This document shows positions 10,470 to 22,715 of a stretch of 64,000 nucleotides of DNA, one piece after another (positions within the stretch are counted from its first letter, which is position 1; every line of letters starts with the position of its first letter). Made by a program: the position numbers and the translations under genes. This DNA comes from Prorocentrum cordatum (taxonomy: Eukaryota > Sar > Dinophyceae > Prorocentrales > Prorocentraceae). Where the stretch lies: positions 1,089,903-1,153,902 of the forward strand of contig CAUYUJ010003002.1 in NCBI GenBank assembly GCA_963575745.1, read 5' to 3'. The notes under the pieces were generated by a model. It saw nothing but the letters and a program-made list of their open reading frames with translations. It made no database searches and was not told the DNA's origin.

Positions 10470-13070
10470 CCGAATCCCACCTCGTACTTCCCCTGTCCCT
10501 CGAAGGGAGCATCTCTGGTCTCTCTTTCCACTGTCTTGCGCTCTGTTCGTCTCCCTCTGCATCTCCTCCCCCCCCGTCCCTGCACACAGCATTGCTTCTC
10601 CGATATGGGCATGCAGCGTGGATCGCTTGACATCCGACGTCTTCGAACATCCGGCGCGGTGCTTCCACGTCGGCACTGAACACGAGGGGGCAGCTGACGT
10701 GACACAACCATTGCTGTCGTGCCGCCTCCTGGCCGCAGCTTTGCCAAACGTGTGCCGTGCACCTGTCCAACATCGCGCCACTGCATGGCGCCACTCTTGC
10801 ACATAAGCGCATCGCCACGTTTGCGCTGCACTCCCGTCCCCAGGACCCCCTGACCCCCTTGCAATATATGTACCGTGCTGCTGTGGCGCGGGGAGGAGGC
10901 GAAGACACGCGTTCTATTCACCTGCGATCTCCTGCGACATACTTGAAATATGACTTCAGGAATACGGGCCTCAGGCAGTGTGGCATCACAACTTCACTCT
11001 GCATCCCGGCACGCGGTCCAGGAGGGCGAGCAGCTGTTGCAAAGTAGACCTCGCGGTTCTATGCGAGCCCGTGTTGGCACTGGCCTCCGCAGCCCTGTTG
11101 GGGCCAGGTGTACCAGCCATCGTTAACCTGTCCACGCGCCCCATTCAAATGCAAAGGTGGATGTTGTGCTGCACAAGCCACTTGGTAGAGATAGCATCCG
11201 ACACTCAGACGTGGGTGAGGCACATCATGTCCTCAATGCACATGAGGTTCAATCACACATGTCGGTCTACTGGAGTGTGGGTACTGATGTTGGCGATGAA
11301 CATGTTTGTTCGCGGTCCAACGCCATCCACTGAATAGGAATCGGACAAGAATTTTGTGCACTAGACGGCGATCCATGAATGAGTATCTCGCTACTTGCAC
11401 ATCCGAGTCGCATCGCTTCATCAATAATGTCGCGCGCACATGCCCACTGCACGAGCGCGACCCAGATGTTGCCAAGAAAGGGGCTCAAGGAGAGATATGT
11501 ATGGATCTAGGGCCACCCTGGAACCACGTAGGCCCATCATGGATGCATTAGCTGGCCGCGGCCTCTCCGAAGGAGGGGTTTACCCTCCTCGAAGGACCAG
11601 GGAGAACGGCGTTGGAAGAGCAAGGGCTCTGATTCTCACATTTGACCAGAGGGCCGGCGGGATATCTTATCATCTTATCTAGGCTGAAACTGACTGGGTG
11701 GCCAACGGACTTCTGTGAGCAATTGACAGCTTCTATGTACAACTTGGTGGCGCGCAAGCGGAGGCTCGGGGAGGAGGGGCTTCTTAGACCAGATCGGAAT
11801 ATTCCAAACAGGTTGTTGTGTTCCAGCGCATTGTATGGGAGACGGAGGAGGACAGCCAAGGGGATACAGCGAAGCAAACACACACAGATCGTCCCACGAG
11901 TGCGTGAAGTCAGCGACCTGCTAAGCACGAGGAGGGAAGCCTCATCGATAGGAAAACGTCCACGGATCGCACCGGCGCCGAAGAGGGCACCTCCCCCTGA
12001 ACGGAATTATCCGAGAGCGTGTCCTCAAGGCAGGAGGGCCTCTAGGAAGCGGCGCCTTCCTGGAAGGCTGCCCCAACGCCCCGCCCCCACTACTTCTTAG
12101 CGCCACCCAGTACACCACTGCTTAAACTTACGAGAGTTTTGGCTGAGAAGACAGACTTGACTCCAAGGGTCCCTGCTAACACTCAAGGAAGACAGGAAGC
12201 GCCCAGGGTCCAGTCCAGATGTCTGGTTTACTTTGAAGAAAACTGGAGTCCAGGAAGGTTAGTGACTATTTTGGGGATTTCTGATGGGTGTATATCACTG
12301 CCAGTATCGATCACTGTGCATCGCCACTGGCTCTCGGTTTCCTGGTCGCTCGATGCCCCAGACAAGACCAGGAACAAGGGGTCAGACTCTGGTCAGACGA
12401 CGGGGGTGTAGGAAAAGGGGGGTTGGCAAATCAGCTCGTGTAGCTGACTTCCCCAGTGCCTCTCAGCGCCCGCGGGCGCCTCTGTATTGAGGAAGGTGCA
12501 CGCAACAGACTTCGTACCCCCATTTCTTTGTTTCCCCCCCTGTCGTCCGGCCTGGCCCTTGGACCAGGGAGACAGGCAAAGATGCGAAGCATGCGGCACC
12601 CTCGCATCAAAGGCGTACCCTTCTGGCCGTCTTGGCTGGCCCACGTCCTCCAGTGCACCACAGGTATGTAGGACATCCTCCTTCCTGCCGTTGTCCCTTT
12701 GCGCTCCCCTGTCTCCTCGCCCTTGCCTGTGCCCCCTCATCTTCCCATCCCCACAGAGATCCTACGCATCCCCTTCCTGTTACCTGTCCCCTCCCTCGAC
12801 AATTGCGTACACATCATGAAGGGTACCCTCCCCTCTCCCCTGACTCTGTCCAGAAGATGCTCCGCCCTCTCCGCGTACTGTTTCTTACGCGCAGAATTCG
12901 ACAAAGGTGGTCTTTCCAATGGTGCTGTTTACATTCTGATTGTTTTCGGTGTTTCAACGTGGTGCTCCCGCTGCAGCGTAGGCCTCATCTCCGCCTTCCA
13001 CTCGTCCTCCTGCTCCCTCCGCACCTTCAGACCCAATTCCTGTTGCTACTGTTAGTCACCGCCGTCCTGG
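10470..13070. other. no supported gene
   Basis: About 2.6 kb with many short frames on both strands. The best-looking pieces are a minus-strand frame at 11267-11488 (PFLGNIWVALVQWACARDI) and a plus-strand frame at 11642-12100. Neither has a recognisable domain, a convincing start or splice sites. They may be old coding relics. Confidence 0.4.
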
Positions 13071-13077
13071 TCCTGAC

Positions 13078-13276
13078 TCGTCATCTCCCTTTTCCTCCTG
13101 CTCATCCTCCTGCTCAGCCTCCTGCTCACCCGGCACCTGCTCCTCCTCCTCCTCCTCATCCTCCTCCTTCTCCTCCTCATCCTCATCATCATCATCATCA
13201 TCACAAGCATCATCATCACATTCTCATCCTCATCCTCGTCCTCCTCATCATCATCACCGCCATCATCATCATCATT

Positions 13277-13313
<37 letters not shown>

Positions 13314-13425
13314 GAATAATCAACATCATCACCACCACCATCATCATCATCATCATCATCGCCATCATCTTCATGATCATCATCGCCATCATCAGCAGCA
13401 ACATCATCATCATCATCATCAGAGG
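13078..13425. repeat. TCC tract changing into a CAT/ATC tract
   Basis: A TCC block (13080-13180) passes directly into about 240 bp of (ATC)n with occasional ACC and ATT units. Open frames here encode Ile, His or Met runs only. Confidence 0.95.
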
Positions 13426-13587
13426 TACGGCGGGGTCTTTTTGGAAGTCCAGGTCGCGCCTCCGCGCATAGAGAACAACACGACGCGACGGAAAAGGATG
13501 GGAGGGCAGGATGGATGGAGGATGTCAGATATGGCGCAAGCGCACCCCGCCTGCCCGTCCCTCCGATCCCTCACCGCCTCCTTCACC

Positions 13588-13725
13588 TTTCCCCTCTCTC
13601 TCTCTCTCTCTCTCTCCCTCTCCCTCTCCTTCTCCTTCTCCCTCTCCCCCCTCCTCCTCCTCCTCCTCCTCCTCCTCCTCCTTCTCCTTGTCCTCCTCCT
13701 CATCTGGCGTCTCCTCGTTTCCTCC
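13588..13725. repeat. TC dinucleotide then TCC tract
   Basis: (CT)n at about 13593-13616, followed by TCCCTC units and then (TCC)n. Confidence 0.9.
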
Positions 13726-13947
13726 TCGGCCACTTTTCGCATCAAAAAAAGGAGGGCGAGCTTGAACGGCTGCCGTGCTAGCTCTCTCCTCCCCGCGGCC
13801 AACGTCTGTTCATGTGAGCCTGGCAGTCACCCAGGCCCTGCAATTTCCAGGCCATGCTTTTCAACTTGCCAGCATATCTGGCTGGCCTGGTACATCGTGG
13901 CAGCACCACTGCTTCCATGATGACCGATTACATGCCAAATCTCCGTC

Positions 13948-14430
13948 CCTCCTCCTTCTCCTCCTCCTCCTCCTCCCTTTCCTCCTCATCCTCCCCCCTA
14001 CCCTCTCCCCCCTGATTCACTCCCCCAAAGGATGGGGAAGATGAGTGAGGAAGCTAGGCGGGGGGCGAGGAGAACTCGGAAAACCTTCCATCCCCATCCT
14101 CCTACTCGTCGTCGCATCCTCCTCCTCCTCATGCTCCTTCTTCGTCTCCTTCCTGAGGGGAAGGGGAAGGAGCATGGGGGGAGGAAGGTAACGGTGATGA
14201 GAGGCAGGATGGATGGGAGGGGTGGGAGGGACGAGGGGGAGGAGAAGAAGGGGAGTGAGAATGATGAGGAAGGGGAGGAATATGGATATCAATTTCAAGA
14301 GGATGGCGGGAGGGGGGGAGGGGGAAGCAACAGGGGGCGCGGAGAAGAAGGAGGATGAAAGAAGAAACTGGAGGGAAAAGGAGGCAAAGGCAGAGGTGCA
14401 GAAGGAAGACAAAGAGGACCACGCCCTCCC
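13948..14430. repeat. TCC block followed by GGA-rich block
   Basis: Pyrimidine-rich TCC units (13950-14020 and 14095-14150) are followed by purine-rich GGA units (14155-14400). The two halves could pair with each other, so the block has foldback character. Confidence 0.7.
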
Positions 14431-14439
14431 CCTTTCCCT

Positions 14440-15335
14440 TCTCCCTCCCCCCTGTCTGACTGCGCATCAAACAGTTGGCAAATTCCTGCAACTGCCGTCT
14501 GGGAATCAAAGTCCTTCAGGACACCCTTGTAAGCAGTGGAGAGGGATTCGCAGCGTAATGGGATGGGATGAGTCGGATGGATGTTCGTGAGATGTCAGAC
14601 GCGGATTGCCCCCCCACCCTTCGGAAGACGACAACTGTACACCCACGCCTATCCTCTTGTCCAAAGACACCCGTGGGATCGGCGCATGCACCCAGTCCAA
14701 GGACACTCGAAGCCAGTGCCGGTGTACAGCTGTCGCCCTCTTGAGACGAAGGCTACCCTCGAGCATCGCCCCGGGCGTGTCCTCCTACAGGCGGACTTTG
14801 GACGAACAAATGAAAATATTAGATTGTTTTGCAAGCCCAACAATAATAGGATATCGTCCCCAGGCTATTCGTTGTCTATTTTGAAGATTCCCCCTGTAGA
14901 GGGACCAGCCCGACTTTAGGCTAGGATCCGGGGCCTGCGGTGGGCCGCCCCCGCGCTCGCCGCACGCCCTCGTCTCTCCCTCCACGGCGCGAGGCTGCCG
15001 CCGCGGCCTGCGGGCCTGCCCCGAGGTCCAGCGCTGCGACCCAAGAGTGCCACGCCGTCAAAGACTGCGACCGCAGCCTCAGGCCATGTGGGCGACGAGT
15101 AGAAAAGGGATCTCGCGCGAGATGACGCAGCGCCCTTGCGCCGCAGCTTGCGCGAGCCGCTGCCGCGGCACGCTGCTTTGGAGTCGAGGGCGCTTACGCG
15201 CGAGCTTACGCGGGCAGCTTACGCGCTGATGTCGGCGCTGACGACCTCGTTTCTTTGCGCCGCCCATCTGTTTCGTGGTGTTCCGAGAACCGAGAGAGCG
15301 CGTTTCACGGGCGCTTGCCTTGGGAACGGCGGCGC
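14440..15335. other. no supported gene
   Basis: Mixed sequence without recognisable domain. Bases 14940-15240 are very GC-rich with repeated GCTTACGCG phrases. Confidence 0.45.
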
Positions 15336-15344
15336 GTTTCGAAG

Positions 15345-16330
15345 CGGGGGGTGGCCCCCCCCCCCCCCAACAATCGGCGCCGTCGATCAAAACCAAAGGG
15401 ACTCCCCTCCCCCCCATACCCCCCCCCAGCCGAACACCCCCCCCCCCTCGGGGCCGGCGCCGGCGCCGGCGCCGGCAGCCGCCAGCAGCGCCGACGGCGG
15501 GGACGCAGCCGATGACCAGGGGCAGCCCAAGGGGGTGGGGGGTTCAAAACCCCCTCCTCCGCCCCTAGGGGTGGGGGAGGTTCAACCCCCCCCCCTCTGG
15601 CGCCGGCGACGGCGGGGAGGCAGCGACGATTACCACCACTACCGGGGACGCAGCGACGATTACCACCACTACCACCACCACCACAACTACCACCACCACC
15701 ACCACCGCCTCAACCCACCACCACCACCAACACACCACCACCAACACCACCACCACAGCCACAGCCACCACCACCACCAAAACCACCACCACCACAACTC
15801 ACCATCACCACCAGCACCAAAAAAAACACCACACCACCACCAAGCCACCACCACCACCACCACATCCACCACCACCACCACCACCACCACCACCATCCAC
15901 CACCACCACCACCACCACCACCACCACCACCACCCACCACCACAACCACCACCACCACACACCACACCACCACCACCACAACCACCATCACCGCCACCAC
16001 TACCACCACCACGATCCACCACCACCACCATCACCATCGTCGTCCTCGTCGACGCTCCCCGCCGCCGCCGCCCGCCGCCGCAGGCGCCGGCGCTGGCCCA
16101 AAAAAGGAAATCGTCGTCCTCGCCGCCGCCGCAAGCCGCCGCCGACGCAGGCGGCGCCGGCCCAAGGAGAGGCACAGAGGAGATGTGGGGGAGGAAAAGG
16201 GTGTGGGGGGGGGTTCGAACCCCCCCCCACTCCATCCAAGGGGAGCACGGGGTCCCGTTCCAACCCCCCCCCCTTCAAGCGACCACAGAACGCGCTCTTT
16301 CCGAAAACCGGGTCGACCAGTGAGGCCCAG
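15345..16330. repeat. CAC/CCA trinucleotide satellite with G/C palindromes on both sides
   Basis: About 400 bp (15625-16030) of (CAC)n with AAC and AGC variants, bordered by GCC- and GTC-rich sequence. C runs next to G runs form short palindromes at 15531-15555 and 15572-15596, and a 28-bp perfect palindrome lies at 16203-16230. The 395-codon open frame through this block is mostly His and Pro and is not a gene call. Confidence 0.9.
16203..16230. repeat. 28-bp perfect palindrome, GT-G9-TTCGAA-C9-AC
   Basis: Nine G, then TTCGAA, then nine C, extended by GT and AC, reads the same on both strands. It contains the GGTTCGAACC core seen in tRNA T arms, but no other tRNA feature is present. Confidence 0.95.
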
Positions 16331-16649
16331 GGGCCCAGCAGCGGGAGGAAACGCCGGATGCAGAGGAGCACCAGACAACACACAACTGCATGTTCGGAGC
16401 TTCGTGCGGATTTGGGATCGTCACTGAGGCCTCCTCCCCAGCGCGCGGAGCGCGCCCAGGCGCCAATAAGCGCTTTCGTCAGAATACATGTATGCCGTTT
16501 CTTGCTCTTCGACGAAGACGCCGATTTGAACAATGATCGACCCACGAACCCGGAAAGAGACTTAGAACTGCGAGGCATAGAAACTGACCAAAACATCTCA
16601 ATGGGGTGATGGGCTGTGGCAGTGCTGAAACGGTCGGTGGTGATAATGC

Positions 16650-17340
16650 CGTGCCAGTAGCTGTGCTGCGCTGCGTGGTGCCGTGCTACGGCTGCACATA
16701 AACGGTGCACAACTGAGGGCTCCACGAAAATGGTGCAACACAGAAGGTAACATGCTAACGGTGCAAGGCAGAGGTTCTTTTGCTCTTTGAAAGCGCCCAA
16801 TGCAAAAAACGCAGCGCTCAGATCTCGAGGACACGTTGCCTTGTTTGAAGCGTCTCTGGCCCTGGAATCAGATGGCCCTACGATAAGGCGAACTGGCAGT
16901 TCAAGCATCTTTGTCTTCCGAAGTACCCAGCGCTCTCAACTGCCGATGGCAAGCCGGAGCATGATGAAGGAACAACGCGCACTTCAGCCAGTAGGAAGAA
17001 AGACTGGGGAAGGGCAGGGCAATAAGGCACCATATGTGTGGCAGCGGGTTGCGGGGACTCCCATCCAACAACACACACACACACACACGCACACCCATAT
17101 CCCCTACGGAAAACCACCCCAATAAACCAGGGGGTCGCAGAAGCATGAGTGGCACTCGTCAGCTCATGAGGAGGAAAAGGCTTATTCCCCCCCCTGGTCG
17201 TACCCACAACCGTGCCCCGAGCTGTGCTGTGCTGCGCTGCGCCGTGCTGCGGCTGCACATAAACTGTGCGCTACTGAGGGCTCCACGCACATTGTGCAAC
17301 ACAGGAGGTCACATGCAAACGGCACAGCAAAGATTTGCGC
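16650..17340. repeat. pair of about 115-bp direct repeats
   Basis: Bases about 16655-16770 and 17222-17335 share GGCTGCACATAAAC, GAGGGCTCCACG and GTGCAACACAG in the same order. A C-run followed by TGGTCGTACCCA is also present twice, at about 17187 and 17434. Bases 17070-17092 hold a CA dinucleotide tract. Confidence 0.8.
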
Positions 17341-17701
17341 TGCGCTCAGGATACGTCCCTCGTCTTCCCTCGTCTTCCGAGATTTGCGCTGCGCTCTCAC
17401 CTGTCCCTGATACGCCCAGGAGGGGACTGATTCCCCCCCCCTTGGTCGTACCCATGACCGCAGCAGGCCTCCAAAGTTAGCAGACTCGGACCCAGACATC
17501 CGGCTGCTCTACGTTTGTCGATGCGTGGGCCCTGGAGGTCTGGACCACTTTCCCACGGCCGGTTTTCCGTCATGGACCACAGTTGTGTTCCGCTGCCGAG
17601 GCCTGGCGAGGGCCCCCCGGAGGCCGAGAACTGCCAAACACCGCCCGCTGGCGTTGGCCGCGCTGGCCGCACTAGCAGACGTGCGCGCCGCCGTGCGGGC
17701 C

Positions 17702-17807
17702 TATGGCCCCCCTTCCAGGGGAGGGGAGGAGGAGGAGGAGCCGAAGGAGGAGGAGGAGGAGGAGGAGGAGCAGGAGGAACAGGAGGATGAGCAAGAGGAG
17801 CAGGAGC

Positions 17808-17849
<42 letters not shown>

Positions 17850-18026
17850 CTGCTGACGATGATGATGATGATGATGATGATGACGATGCTGATGATGATG
17901 ATGATGATGAGGAGGATGAGGAGGATGATGATGATGCTGATGATGATGATGATGTTGTTGTTGATGATGAGAATGACGAACATGATGCTGATGCTGGTGA
18001 TGGTGATGATGATGGTTATAACGATC

Positions 18027-18064
<38 letters not shown>

Positions 18065-18065
18065 A

Positions 18066-18098
<33 letters not shown>

Positions 18099-19885
18099 GT
18101 GATGATGGTGATAATGATGATGATCACGATTATGACAGTGCTGCTGCTAGTGCTGATGATGAGGAAGATGGCGACGATTTGTGCATGCTAAACCTCGGAT
18201 AGCGACGCAGTCCGAAGCGCTGGAAAGCGCTACAAGAGCCTGAGGGAGACGCTTGCAAGAGCACTCGAAAACATACCCGGGGAGCTTGCAAGCATCAAGA
18301 ACATGCTTGTGGGAGACGCTTGCCAGGACGCTGGGAAGCATGCTGGGGGAGCCTGTAAGCTTCAAAAAGCAAGCTTCGAAGGAGCTTCGAGGGAGCTGTG
18401 AAGGACCTGCGTGAACTGGTTTCAGGCACGCGTATTGGCAACGAGTCGGATAACGCTTCTCGGGACACGCTGCAACATCAAGCAAGGCGATGCGGGGATG
18501 CCTGCGCGGGGGCCTTGGAGAGGGGCTGGCAGGTTGCCAACGCCACGGACCAACCTGACTGCTGCGTCTTGACGATCCTGAATCGTGCCATAAAGCCACT
18601 CCTGGGACTTCGACGCCACGAACCAACGTAACTGTTGCACCCTCAGAATCCTGAATCCTTCCGGAACTCCATGTCGAGTGCGCTGATCATGGGACCCGGG
18701 AAACCCTTGCACATGTTTAAAGCGAATGTGCGCGGCGCTATGGCGAGAACCACATTCTGAAAAAGAGCCGCCCTAAATATGTGAAGCTCTTGCAATTTTC
18801 CCACCCCAAACAAAAAATAATGTGCGCGGCGCTGGGACGAACACAACATTTTGAAAAGGAGCCGCCCTCAATCCGTGAAGCTCTTGCAACTGCTTACAGC
18901 GAATGCACGCGGCGCTAAAATGAGAGAGCTTCAGTTTGAAAACGGCATGCCCTCAATCCGTGAAACACTTGTACATTTGTAACGCGATTGTGCGTGCCGC
19001 TAAGGCGATAGCTACATTGTGAAAACGACCCGCCCTCCATCTGTGAAGTTGTAGCTAAGTTTAAAACTTCAGGGTCATACGTGGTGAGTGAGGGGATCTA
19101 AAGCAAAACGCCCGGGCCCGCCCTAAAAGCTGTCCTCGGGGCGCGACAGGGAGCTGGAGGAGGGGAGGGAGGAGGAGCAGGAGGGGGAGGACGAGGAGGA
19201 GCAGGAGGAGCAGGAGGAGGAGGAGGAGGAGGAGGAGGAGGAGCAGGAGGGGGAGGAGGAGGCGGATGAGGAGGAGGAGGAGGAGGAGGAGGCGGAGGGG
19301 AGCAGGAGGAGGAGCAGGAGGAGGGAGGGGAGGGAGGAGGAGGGCGGAGGAGGAGGAGGAGGGAGAGGAGGAGGAGGAGGAGGAGGAGGAGGAGGAGGAG
19401 CAGGAGAAGCAGGAGGCGGAGCAGGAGGAGGAGGCGGAGGAGGAGGCGGAGGGGGAGGCGGAGCTCGCAGGCGCGGAGGGGCCGCCGCAGGCCGCCGGAG
19501 GGCCGCCCGCCGGAGGGCCGCCCGCCAGCGGGCCGCGCCGGCGGCCGCGACCCTGGCGGGGCGCGCCTGGCCGGGCGGCGCTGCCCGCCGAGGAGGCCCG
19601 CGGGCGGCCCGCGGCGGCAGGGCCCGCGCGCGGCCCGCGGGGCGGGGCGGCTGCTGGCGCCGAGGGCACGGCAGGGGCAGGGAGGCCTCCTGTTGAGCAG
19701 GGACCGACCGTCCCGGCATTCCTATAGTCCTACCACGACATGTTCTCAGAGCCCCAAAAAGGTCTACGAACAAAAACAATGTTCTTAGAACGTAAACCCG
19801 ATGTGTTAAACCAAGACCATGTCAGCCAGAAATGTTCGAAGAACATCTCGTGGAAACCACAACAGATTACTATAACATTGTTTGG
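17702..19885. repeat. composite repeat unit, copy A (about 2.2 kb)
   Basis: It starts TATGGCCCCCCTTCCAGGGG. Then come GGA and GAT tracts (17730-18150), an AAGCATCAAGAACATGCTTG segment near 18290, a GCGTCTTGACGATCCTGA segment near 18565, four 84-bp repeats (18720-19060), a GGA tract (19150-19470) and GAGCAGGGACC (19695). The same order recurs in copy B with start and end both offset by about 5010 bp. The long Asp, Met or Ile frames over the GAT tract are microsatellite translations. Confidence 0.85.
19148..19640. repeat. GGA tract grading into GCC-rich repeats
   Basis: (GGA)n with GCA interruptions, then GGCGGAGG units and CCGCCCGCCGGAGGGCC duplications. This lies inside composite copy A. Confidence 0.85.
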
Positions 19886-20314
19886 TAGGGCTATAGGCGA
19901 GCCAGGACGCTTCGCCACTGCTTGATCCTGGATCCCAGACCTCCTCGCGTTGGGAAGGCATCGCGACGGGAGGTTTTTGCGTCACTTTGGGCCTCCAAGG
20001 ACTCTCGCCGGGCCTCGGGAATATCAGAGGCGCTCCAGGGTCAGAAGCAGGCCCCTAGGGAGGGGTCCGGGCTCCTGGGGGTCACACCATGGAGACATCA
20101 CGACGTCGGGGGTCTAGGTAGATGGGGTCGCGAGTGGGAAGACATGCGAGGAAGGGGTCGCAGCGGTGGGCGGGGGGAGAGACGGAGTGGGCGGGCGGAG
20201 GGAGGAACCGAGAGAGGGGGAGGGGGGGCGGGGTGCAAAGGGGCAGGGGCAGCGAGGAAGGGGCATGTTTCCTCAGCCGGCGAAGTCACCGAGGGCAGGG
20301 GCGAGAGGTGGTCC

Positions 20315-20470
20315 AGGCCTCCTAGATCCGATCGGAGCAGATTGGGTCGGCGGTGCATCGGCGCCGTCCGCGTGGAGAGCACCGGGCTCCGCATCGAGCC
20401 GCATCGCCGATGCATCGGCGATGCGGCACGGTCCTTCGACCTCATCTACTCAGACCCCATCCGGGAGGCC
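20315..20470. mobile_element. MITE-like palindromic element, copy 2
   Basis: Left end AGGCCTCCTAGATCCGATCG and right end ATCCGGGAGGCC are inverted relatives of each other and of copy 1. The internal 24-bp palindrome (20401-20424) is identical to that of copy 1, and GCATCGAGCCGCATCG precedes it in both. The element is 156 bp and has no reading frame of its own. Confidence 0.65.
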
Positions 20471-20474
20471 GAGA

Positions 20475-21150
20475 AAGAAAGGCCCCGAAGGTCCGACGTT
20501 CCAACAAAAATTGGGCGGTCGGGACCGTCCAGAAAGGACTCAACAGGACGACAAGCCGGCCCTGGGGAATATGTCGAGACCCCTGGGGGCCACGCAACGA
20601 AAAAGTTGGAGCAGCTGGATGTCTGGGGCTCTCGAAGCCTCCCACGCTGGACTGCGAGCTGCACTGCAAAGCGGTCGAAGCTCGCAGAACAGACTGTTCA
20701 CGCGGATACACCTGCCAGGGTGCCACACAGGGACGGGGCGCACCGCATGGCCCGTCTGCTAGAGACGATGGCGCACAACCCCAATCTACCGAGCAAGCTC
20801 AAACCGCACGCCGAAATCGCTCAAACCGCACAACGTCTCTTCGCTGCGAGAGAACAAACAAACATGACGGGACATGTTGGCAACGATCGTCCTTTGGGGC
20901 CATCGCTGGCCGCGGGGCCATCCGAAAAACCCGGAAGAACAACGTTGGGAAGGGGTCGAGATCTCACGACGTCGAAGTTCTGGGTCTCCAGACATCAGGC
21001 GAACAGACTTTATGAGTCGCAGCGTTAGTCCGTGGTTTGGGCCTCTGGGGGTCCCTGTCAGGCTTAGGGGCCTCTAATTGCTGTTCTGAGGCGCAGCCCT
21101 GCCCCCCCGGCCAACGGGTCGGGAACTCACGGGGCCGCGGAGGCAAACAT
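20475..21150. other. no supported gene
   Basis: Open frames on both strands, including the end of a 368-codon plus-strand frame that crosses the MITE-like element. None has a recognisable motif. Confidence 0.4.
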
Positions 21151-21289
21151 CAGATATGAGGATGTGTGGGCCCTCGTGTCGTGGACAAAACCGAGATGCC
21201 CGTGACGCCCGCTACGGGGAGGAGGCTGTCCGTCACGGGGGAGCGGCTGTCCGGGCCCACGTGGCTGGGTAGCGTGAACGTGGTTAGAG

Positions 21290-21600
21290 ATGGCGTGGCA
21301 GTGGCAGCAGTGGTGGTGGTGGCAGTACTAGCAGTAGTTGCAGCACGAGCAGCAACAACGACGACGACGACGAGAACGACGACGACGGGCGGCGGCGGCG
21401 GCGACGACGACGACACCGACGGCGATGACGGCGACACCAGTAGCGGCGACGACAACGACGACAAGCGAAAGCGGCGACGAAGGCGGCGACGACGACGACG
21501 ACGCGGACGACGACGACGACGACGCGGACGACGACCACGACCACGACGACGAGGACGACGACGAGGACGACCGGCGGCGATGATGACGACCACCACCACC
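21290..21600. repeat. GAC/ACG trinucleotide tract
   Basis: (GCAGTG)-like units and then (GAC)n/(ACG)n with many variants to 21590. Frames translate to Asp/Thr, Arg or Val runs. Confidence 0.9.
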
Positions 21601-21733
21601 AAAGCATGCGTGCCAAAACCACAGACACCGCGCCATACCTGTGGGGGAGCCGGCCCCCCCGTGTACGTTCGCTAGGATGTTACAGGGAGGCTCTGAGGCG
21701 ACCCCGCGTAAGGGAAGCTACGGGGTCACCGAT

Positions 21734-21984
21734 AAAGCAACAATCTCCACGACGCGAGATCCCTACAAAATAAAGCTCCCCCTCCATCCTCCCACCTCTC
21801 TCCTCTCTCCTCCCTCCTCCTCCTCCTCCTCCTCCTCCTCCTCTCTTTCTCCTCCTCCTCCTTCCTCCTTCCTCCTCCTTTCTCTCTCCTCCCTCCTCCC
21901 TCCACCCTCCGTTTTCCTCCTTCTTCTTCTTCTGCTCCTCCTCCTCCTAAGCAACAATCTCCACTACGCGAGATTCTTACAACT
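21734..21984. repeat. TCC tract bounded by about 35-bp direct repeats
   Basis: AAGCAACAATCTCCAC.ACGCGAG with TACAA at the end occurs at 21734-21769 and again at 21949-21982. Between the copies lies only a TCC/CTT pyrimidine tract (21770-21948). The layout looks like an insertion that duplicated its target, or an unequal copy event. Confidence 0.8.
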
Positions 21985-22139
21985 CTAGGCCTCCAGGTGG
22001 ACCTCAAAATGGCGGTCCCCTGGGGCCGTCGGACAACGGCTCGACATGAACAGGCGGCCCTGGGAAAGGTCCAGGAAATCCAGGGGCCTGCGCTGCGAGC
22101 AGAAAACCCGACGTCGGAGTAAAGGGAAGAGGCGGATAT

Positions 22140-22372
22140 GAGGAGGATATATACAGAGGGAGGTGAGAAGAAAGGAGGAGAAGGGGAGAAGGAGGGAGGA
22201 AAGAGGAGGAGGAGGAGGAGGAGGGAGAGGAGGAGGAGGAGGACGACAAGGAGGAGGAGGAGGAGAAGGAGGAGGAGAAGGACGAGCAGGAGTAGGAGGA
22301 GGACGAGGAAGAGGAGGAGGAGGTGTAGGAGGAGGAAGAGGCGGAGGAGGAGGAGGAGGAGGAGAAAGGACC
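22140..22372. repeat. GGA tract
   Basis: Interrupted (GGA)n on the plus strand, containing Arg, Gly or Glu frames only. It is followed by GGACCAGTATAAGCC-like sequence. Confidence 0.85.
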
Positions 22373-22509
22373 AGTATAAGCCAAAGAGTCATCAACGATG
22401 CTGGAATTAACCCTCCCCCCAAGCTCCCTCTTCATAGGACCCTACAACGGTTCACTTCCATTGAGGGAACTGCCTAGTTGGGAGACGCCCTTGAAAACCC
22501 TGAAGCATG

Positions 22510-22715
22510 CCAAAACATTGTTCTAGGGATTTCAACGCCACGGGTCAACCTGACTACTGCGTCTTGACGATCCGGAGTCGTGCCAGAACGCCATTCTTGG
22601 AACGTCAACACCACGAATCAACATAACTTTTGCGCCTGCATGCTCCTGGATCCTTCCAAAACGTCATTGCTGGCACGTGGACCATGGGAACCCGTGAAAC
22701 TCTTACAAATCTTAT
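22510..22715. repeat. CGTGCC/GTCAACACCACG repeat family
   Basis: Units containing TCTTGACGATCC, CGTGCCAGAACGCC and ACCACGAATCAACATAAC recur at roughly 80-bp steps. Related units lie at 6120-6290, 18537-18690 and 23280-23440. Confidence 0.65.

Noticed and set aside
16203-16230. tRNA T-arm-like GGTTCGAACC
   Set aside because: It lies in a G/C homopolymer palindrome with no acceptor, D or anticodon stem around it.
15136-16323. 395-codon plus-strand ORF rich in His and Pro
   Set aside because: It is the translation of the CAC satellite; frames are open on both strands and show no non-repeat conserved segment.
17525-18202. 225-codon ORF with Asp/Glu runs, and the Ile and Met frames overlapping it
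   Set aside because: Translation of GGA and GAT tracts in different frames, absent in the same form from composite copy B.
19061-19779. 200-residue Ser/Pro/Ala-rich minus-strand ORFs over the GGA tract
   Set aside because: Low-complexity translation of GGA and GCC repeats within a duplicated repeat unit.
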